DNA from: Candidatus Izemoplasma sp.
GTDB lineage: Bacteria; Bacillota_I; Bacilli_A; Izemoplasmatales; Izemoplasmataceae
Assembly (NCBI GenBank): GCA_021736285.1
Contig: JAIPGE010000032.1
Coordinates: forward strand, 1 to 10,731
DNA length: 10,731 bases
Direction of reading: 5' to 3'
Positions 7,364 through 10,731 of the stretch are shown piece by piece (within the stretch, counting starts at the first letter, position 1; every line of letters starts with the position of its first letter). A model generated the notes under the pieces. It did not search any database. It saw only the letters and a program-made list of their open reading frames with translations, and was not told where the DNA came from. Made by a program: the position numbers and the translations under genes.

Positions 7364-7401
7364 ATGTATTGAATTACAAAGTGAAATTTGAGGAGGAACT
7401 T

Positions 7402-8049
7402 ATGAAAAAAGTTGTATTAGTAGTGACATTACTGTTAACGGTTTTCACATTGACCGCTTGTGATAATGTGTGTGTTGGACCAGAATGTTATGGTGGTGGC
7501 GAAAGCGGTGGATCTGCAACTGCTGAAACTGATTTTATGGTACCATTTACCCATATTAATGGTCATGGTGAAGAAACTGATAAATACGGTTATATTCTAT
7601 ACGAATTTGAAGTAAGAGATTATGTGAAATATCAAATTACTTACCTATCTTGTACATGCCGTCCAGCTGATTTTAATTATTGGCAAGTAATGTTTATTGA
7701 AGTCAATAAATTCACAAACGATATAAGAAAAATTTCATTCGGATACGATGATGAAACATCTGACCATCCATATACTGCTGGTATGTGGGGCGATTCAGAT
7801 CCAACACCAACAGGCATGACTTTAGAAGATTTTGAAACTGAATTTATTCCTTGGTTAGTAGGCAAATCTCCTGAAGATTTAGCGGGTATTCAAGTATTTA
7901 CAAATGAACCATACTATGGTATCACCAATGATACTACGATTGATCAACAAGACTTGATTGATGATTATGCCGGTAGCAGTGTATCGACCAATAATATGAT
8001 TCGAATCGTTAAAGCCTTGATGGAATATCATACTGAAAATTACAGTTAA
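7402..8049 (+). CDS. Small lipoprotein with FMN_bind-like C-terminus, candidate ApbE substrate
   Basis: This 215-residue protein has a lipoprotein signal peptide with lipobox LTAC (C20), then a Cys/Gly-rich linker (C24, C29, GGGESGG) and a globular part from about residue 44. The end of the globular part, D187-D-Y-A-G-S-S193-V-S-T-N-N followed by a helix, matches the form of the FMN_bind flavin-acceptor region, for example DGIAGATVTTN in this window's RnfG-like protein. The acceptor position would be S193, with S195 and T196 close by. A C84-T-C86 pair is notable in the middle of the domain. I infer a membrane-tethered, possibly flavinylated electron carrier, comparable in concept to PplA of Listeria but shorter and unlike it in sequence. 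The ATG is preceded by GAGGAGG at 7390-7396. A strong terminator follows and apbE comes next. The FMN_bind relation rests on the short motif and context, so the function is tentative. Confidence 0.75.
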   Translation: MKKVVLVVTLLLTVFTLTACDNVCVGPECYGGGESGGSATAETDFMVPFTHINGHGEETDKYGYILYEFEVRDYVKYQITYLSCTCRPADFNYWQVMFIEVNKFTNDIRKISFGYDDETSDHPYTAGMWGDSDPTPTGMTLEDFETEFIPWLVGKSPEDLAGIQVFTNEPYYGITNDTTIDQQDLIDDYAGSSVSTNNMIRIVKALMEYHTENYS

Positions 8050-8051
8050 TG

Positions 8052-8082
8052 AAAAAGGGGCAAAAATTCTGCCCCTTTTTTT
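8052..8082 (+). terminator. Rho-independent terminator after the FMN_bind-like lipoprotein gene
   Basis: GGGGCA (8057-8062) pairs with TGCCCC (8070-8075) around a seven-base loop, and flanking A and T runs extend the stem. Seven T residues follow at 8076-8082. It starts three bases after the stop codon. Confidence 0.93.
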
Positions 8083-8110
8083 GGACTGATTACATAAAAT
8101 TTGCTATACT
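8081..8110 (+). promoter_or_regulatory. Extended -10 promoter of apbE
   Basis: TTGGAC at 8081-8086, an 18-base spacer, and TATACT at 8105-8110 with TGC directly before it (extended -10). It abuts the preceding terminator. The bases TATACTACTA are identical to those at 6472-6481. Confidence 0.65.
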
Positions 8111-8131
8111 ACTATAAAAGGACTGATAACA

Positions 8132-9469
8132 ATGAAAAAAATAGGTATAATTATCTCGGTTTTGGTATTATCTCTTATATTAACAGGGTGCCAGAATCAA
8201 GATTTTACATTTGAACTAATTGGAGAAACTTATCTAAATCATACCGTCGACTCACCTTACAATGAAAAAGGCTTTATGGCAAAAAGTGATGGTAATGATA
8301 TTAGTTCCTATGTCACAATAGAAAACAATATTGATACGACCGCATCAGGAGACTACGAAGTAACTTATACACTGGATTATGAAAACATCACCGAAACACT
8401 AACACGCCATGTGTATTACCGAGATCAAGGCTGTTCTAAATACATCTATGAAGATGATAATGATGACATCGTCGTCACTAATTTAACACAATGTGGTGTT
8501 CAATTTACAGAATATCTTGATACGTATATCACCCTACGGTTTTATTATGAGGATGATTCATATCATGATCAAGCCACACATATCTATAATAATGTTGAAA
8601 ATATCTTAAAAGATTATCATAAATTAAGTGATAAATACGATGTGTACGACGGCTATGTTAATGTTAAAAGCATCAACAACAATCCAACTGAAGTTCATAC
8701 CATTGACCAAAAACTATTTGATATGATCCAATTCACCCTTGAACATCAAGATGAAGTGAACAATCGATTCAATATTGCCTTAGGTCCAGTCTTAAATATA
8801 TGGCATGATTATCGCGATAATTGTCAAATTAACAATGTTTGTGAAGTACCTTCGATGACTGAACTTGAAAATGCAGATGCATACACTAATCCCGCTGATA
8901 TCGTATTAGATGAACAAAATTATACAATCCAACTAGGTCCAAGTATGTCACTTGATTTAGGTGGTGTCAGCAAAGGATTTATTTCCGGTGTTTTAACAGA
9001 CTATTTAGATGCACTTGATTTATACGGTTACTTGATTAATAATGGAGAATCTAATATTTCAATTGGTGGATTACACCCCTCACGAGACAATGGTAAATAT
9101 ATATTAGCGATTACTGATCCAACATTCAGAACCAATTACTATGCCACTGTCTATTTATCTGATGGCGACCAATTAGTAACCAGTGGTGACTATCAAAAAT
9201 ACTATATCGTTGATGACACAGTATATCATCATATTATTCACAACGAAACATTAATGCCAGAACGCTACAGCCGCTCTGTTAGTATCGTTACTGATGATCC
9301 AGGATTAGCTGATTTATACTCTACTGCACTCTTTACAATGACCATTCAAGAAGGACAAACATTTGTTAACAATATCGATGGATTAGAAGCTATTTGGTAC
9401 GGTCTTGATGACACGATATACTTTAGTGAAAACTTTGAAGAAGATTATTTAATTGAAACCTTTAAATAA
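8132..9469 (+). CDS. apbE: ApbE-family FMN transferase lipoprotein with N-terminal Ig-like domain
   Basis: The enzyme transfers FMN from FAD to a Thr/Ser of extracytoplasmic flavoproteins such as RnfG, RnfD and FMN_bind proteins, using Mg2+. Of 445 residues, the first 20 are a lipoprotein signal peptide (lipobox LTGC, C20). Residues 25-97 look like a DUF5011-type Ig-like domain (YNEKGFMAKSDG, then ASGDYEVTYTL). The ApbE domain fills about 118-445: GPVLNIW (218-224), DLGGVSKGF (275-283), NNGESNISIGG (303-313), SGDYQKYY (351-358), YHHII (365-369) and ADLYSTALF (393-401), the last supplying the usual Asp and Thr metal ligands. The protein is about 100 residues longer than a minimal ApbE because of the Ig-like domain. 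AAAAGGA lies nine bases before the ATG. It has its own promoter and a shared downstream terminator. The nearby likely substrates (rnfG, rnfD and the 7402 lipoprotein) support the function. Confidence 0.93.
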   Translation: MKKIGIIISVLVLSLILTGCQNQDFTFELIGETYLNHTVDSPYNEKGFMAKSDGNDISSYVTIENNIDTTASGDYEVTYTLDYENITETLTRHVYYRDQGCSKYIYEDDNDDIVVTNLTQCGVQFTEYLDTYITLRFYYEDDSYHDQATHIYNNVENILKDYHKLSDKYDVYDGYVNVKSINNNPTEVHTIDQKLFDMIQFTLEHQDEVNNRFNIALGPVLNIWHDYRDNCQINNVCEVPSMTELENADAYTNPADIVLDEQNYTIQLGPSMSLDLGGVSKGFISGVLTDYLDALDLYGYLINNGESNISIGGLHPSRDNGKYILAITDPTFRTNYYATVYLSDGDQLVTSGDYQKYYIVDDTVYHHIIHNETLMPERYSRSVSIVTDDPGLADLYSTALFTMTIQEGQTFVNNIDGLEAIWYGLDDTIYFSENFEEDYLIETFK

Positions 9470-9473
9470 TGAA

Positions 9474-9510
9474 AAAAAGCAATTTGATTTATACAATCAA
9501 ATTGCTTTTT
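9474..9510. terminator. Bidirectional terminator between apbE and the Gx transporter gene
   Basis: A perfect 16-base-pair stem (9474-9489 with 9495-9510) encloses a five-base loop. The outer part is A5 on the left and T5 on the right, so it reads as a terminator on both strands. Its right arm overlaps the TAA stop of the minus-strand gene. Confidence 0.92.
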
Positions 9511-10000
9511 AAATGGTTTGCATAATGGTATAGGAGCGTGCTGCTAAAAAGCCAGTAATAACACCTGTAATAACGCTTAACAATAATATATATGGGAAAT
9601 AAAAGATTAACTCTATCGTGTCTAAAATAATGATTGCCATGATGATTTGACCAACACTGTGACCAAAAGCACCCATAATACTGACACCAATGATACTAAA
9701 AATCTTTAAACTTTTAAATAAAATCATCATTATGTATGCCATCATACCACCTGAAAAGCTTAAAAAGAATGTCACACTAAATATATTCCCACGTAGTAAG
9801 GCAACAAGTACAATTCGCATGATGAGTAGTGTAAACGCATCTTTTTCACCAAAGTAATACATGACAATTAGCGTCACGACATTGGCAAGTCCAAGTTTGA
9901 CGCCTGGTACCGGTATGACCGGTAGAAATGATTCAACAATGGCCAATACAATACTTATTGATAGCAGTATCGCAAGCATTGTTATACGCTTTGTTTTCAT
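9509..10000 (-). CDS. Gx transporter / Hpre_diP_synt_I family membrane protein
   Basis: This 163-residue, very hydrophobic protein has about five or six membrane helices and usual length for the family. Recognisable signatures are PGVKLGLANVVTLIVMYYFG (32-51), a following RIVLVALLRGN segment, FSGGMMAYIMMILFKSLKIFS, and GVSIMGAFGHSVGQ (family GxSIxGAxxHNxGQ). The family is annotated as heptaprenyl diphosphate synthase component I or as Gx transporter. The fold is membrane-transporter-like, and I recall members beside FMN-binding, NusG-II-domain and ApbE genes in flavin-based electron-transfer loci (EetB-like). A role in supplying a flavin or quinone precursor is possible but not shown. GGTGA lies six bases ahead of the ATG. 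The gene stands alone between its own promoter and the shared terminator, convergent with apbE; the usual NusG-II-domain partner is not in the window. Confidence 0.82.
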   Translation of the reverse strand: MKTKRITMLAILLSISIVLAIVESFLPVIPVPGVKLGLANVVTLIVMYYFGEKDAFTLLIMRIVLVALLRGNIFSVTFFLSFSGGMMAYIMMILFKSLKIFSIIGVSIMGAFGHSVGQIIMAIIILDTIELIFYFPYILLLSVITGVITGFLAARSYTIMQTI

Positions 10001-10017
10001 AAAAAATCACCGAACAT

Positions 10018-10046
10018 ATTGTACCATTGTTTTACCCTTAAATCAA
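10018..10046 (-). promoter_or_regulatory. Promoter of the Gx transporter gene
   Basis: On the minus strand, TTGATT at 10046-10041, a 17-base spacer, and TACAAT at 10023-10018 with TGG immediately before it (extended -10). Transcription would begin about ten bases before the start codon, so the leader is very short but still contains the GGTGA. Confidence 0.55.
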
Positions 10047-10051
10047 TATAG

Positions 10052-10083
10052 AAAAAACGAACCTCATTTGAGCGAGGTTCGTT
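10052..10083 (-). terminator. Rho-independent terminator after the acidic-protein gene
   Basis: AACGAACCTC (10056-10065) pairs with GAGGTTCGTT (10074-10083) around an eight-base loop, and a T run follows on the minus strand (10055-10052). It lies 13 bases after the minus-strand stop codon at 10096. Confidence 0.88.
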
Positions 10084-10095
10084 ATATAATTTTTT

Positions 10096-10731
10096 TTATG
10101 CGGTTTGATCTTCTTCTGTTGTTTCTTCTTCAGTTGTATCTTGATCATCGTCTGATTCTTCTGTATCGTCATCATGATTAGGGCGACCTGCTGAATCTGG
10201 TTTGCCATTTTCTTGACGATATTCTTTTCCATTTTCTTTAATATCGTAAGTATAAACTAGTTCACCGTTTTCATCAAGTGTTGCTTTAATTCTAACTTCA
10301 CCTTGAACACCATTAATGCTGTATTTAAGTTTGTAAACTGTTTCACCATCTTCTTCTTCAGCTTTAAAGTCATACACATTGCCATTTTCTTCAATACTTA
10401 CTTTATATTCACCTTGTTCTTGTTTAATGACAAGTTTACTTTCAGTTACAACACCGTTAATTGTTTTTTCAATGTTGATTACTGTTTTTTCTTCGTCATC
10501 TTCAACTTCATGTTTGTAATGTACAATTATGACATTATCGCCATTTGTCGCACGGAGGGTCATTTTTGTCTCTGACTCATCATCTTCTTCTGGCGCTTCA
10601 GCATCTACTTCATCTTCAGTATCTACTTCATCTTCAGTGTCAAGTTCGTCTTCAGTGTCAAGTTCGTCTTCAGTGTCAAGTTCGTCTTCAGTATCGTCAC
10701 CAGCATTTTCTCTGTTTTCTCGGGCTATCTC
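10096..10731 (-). CDS. Very acidic hypothetical protein with DTEDE repeats (5' part outside window)
   Basis: The frame is open from the right window edge to TAA at 10096-10098, giving the last 211 residues. An internal ATG at 10561-10563 would yield 155 residues, but the frame continues upstream without a stop and the repeat tract is in frame, so the true start lies outside the window. Visible parts in order are a short charged stretch, five DTEDE units (residues about 13-41 of the visible part), an acidic linker, about 115 residues of alternating polar and hydrophobic strands rich in Glu, Lys and Gly (for example VYDFKAEEEDGETVYKLKY), and an Asp/Glu/Thr-rich tail (EESDDDQDTTEEETTEED). This looks like a β-rich domain between disordered acidic arms. 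A signal peptide, if any, would be in the missing part. I recognise no family and assign no function. A terminator separates it from the Gx transporter gene. Confidence 0.8.
   Translation of the reverse strand, partial: EIARENRENAGDDTEDELDTEDELDTEDELDTEDEVDTEDEVDAEAPEEDDESETKMTLRATNGDNVIIVHYKHEVEDDEEKTVINIEKTINGVVTESKLVIKQEQGEYKVSIEENGNVYDFKAEEEDGETVYKLKYSINGVQGEVRIKATLDENGELVYTYDIKENGKEYRQENGKPDSAGRPNHDDDTEESDDDQDTTEEETTEEDQTA
10609..10695 (-). repeat. 18-bp in-frame tandem repeat encoding (L/V)DTEDE
   Basis: Five DTEDE units are separated by L, L, L and V. The central units are identical at the DNA level (GACACTGAAGACGAACTT); the later ones differ by a few bases (GAT for GAC, GTA for CTT). 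The unit length is a multiple of three, so copy-number change would keep the frame. Confidence 0.9.

Noticed and set aside
7369..7401. TTG start for the FMN_bind-like lipoprotein
   Set aside because: It coincides with the predicted transcription start, and the ATG at 7402 has GAGGAGG and begins a clean signal peptide.
10303..10575. Plus-strand Phe-rich frame
   Set aside because: It is the antisense of the Glu/Lys-rich acidic-protein gene (GAA/AAA read as TTC/TTT) and has no independent support. The small frames at 9861-10181 and 10038-10232 are likewise shadows.
10609..10695. CRISPR array
   Set aside because: The units are 18 bp, directly tandem with no spacers, and in frame within a coding region.

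Overview
The window looks like chromosome from a low-GC, Gram-positive-type anaerobe without an outer membrane. Three genes encode proteins with lipoprotein signal peptides (Leu-x-x-Cys lipoboxes), Shine-Dalgarno sites are strong AGGAGG-like sequences, and promoters are of the sigma-A extended -10 type. TGA is a stop codon: rnfD ends in a TGA that overlaps the rnfG start as ATGA. This fits Firmicutes or free-living, standard-code relatives of the Mollicutes (Izemoplasma/Haloplasma/Acholeplasma-like) and argues against code-4 mycoplasmas. The lineage is an inference. No RNA genes, mobile elements or CRISPR arrays were seen.

Left part, 1-6330, minus strand: one tight five-gene operon. In transcription order it holds (i) a 116-residue free-standing copy of the C-terminal 4Fe-4S domain of NuoF/HydB proteins; (ii) a 570-residue multi-cluster [FeFe]-hydrogenase-family protein with all four H-cluster cysteines but altered proton-path and active-site residues; (iii) an RnfC-like protein with two 4Fe-4S clusters but no recognisable glycine-rich NADH/FMN loop; (iv) the membrane protein RnfD; and (v) an RnfG-like protein that is still open at the window edge after 637 residues and carries four successive FMN_bind modules instead of one. 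rnfE, rnfA and rnfB would be expected to the left. The layout suggests a membrane complex in which a hydrogenase-like module feeds, or is fed by, an Rnf-type ion pump, with an extended chain of covalent flavins outside the membrane.

Middle part, 6331-9510, plus strand: a divergent promoter region, then three exported lipoprotein genes, each with its own promoter. These are a degenerate rhodanese-like lipoprotein, a small lipoprotein with an FMN_bind-like C-terminus (flavin-acceptor-like motif DDYAGSS), and an ApbE-type FMN transferase fused to an N-terminal Ig-like domain. ApbE is the enzyme expected to attach FMN to the RnfG modules, to RnfD and perhaps to the small lipoprotein, so the two halves of the window form one flavin-based extracytosolic redox system.

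Right part, 9474-10731, minus strand: a shared bidirectional terminator, a small polytopic membrane protein of the Gx transporter / heptaprenyl-diphosphate-synthase-component-I family (often found near ApbE/FMN-binding loci), and the 3' part of a gene for a very acidic protein with an 18-bp repeat tract encoding DTEDE units, cut by the right window edge.
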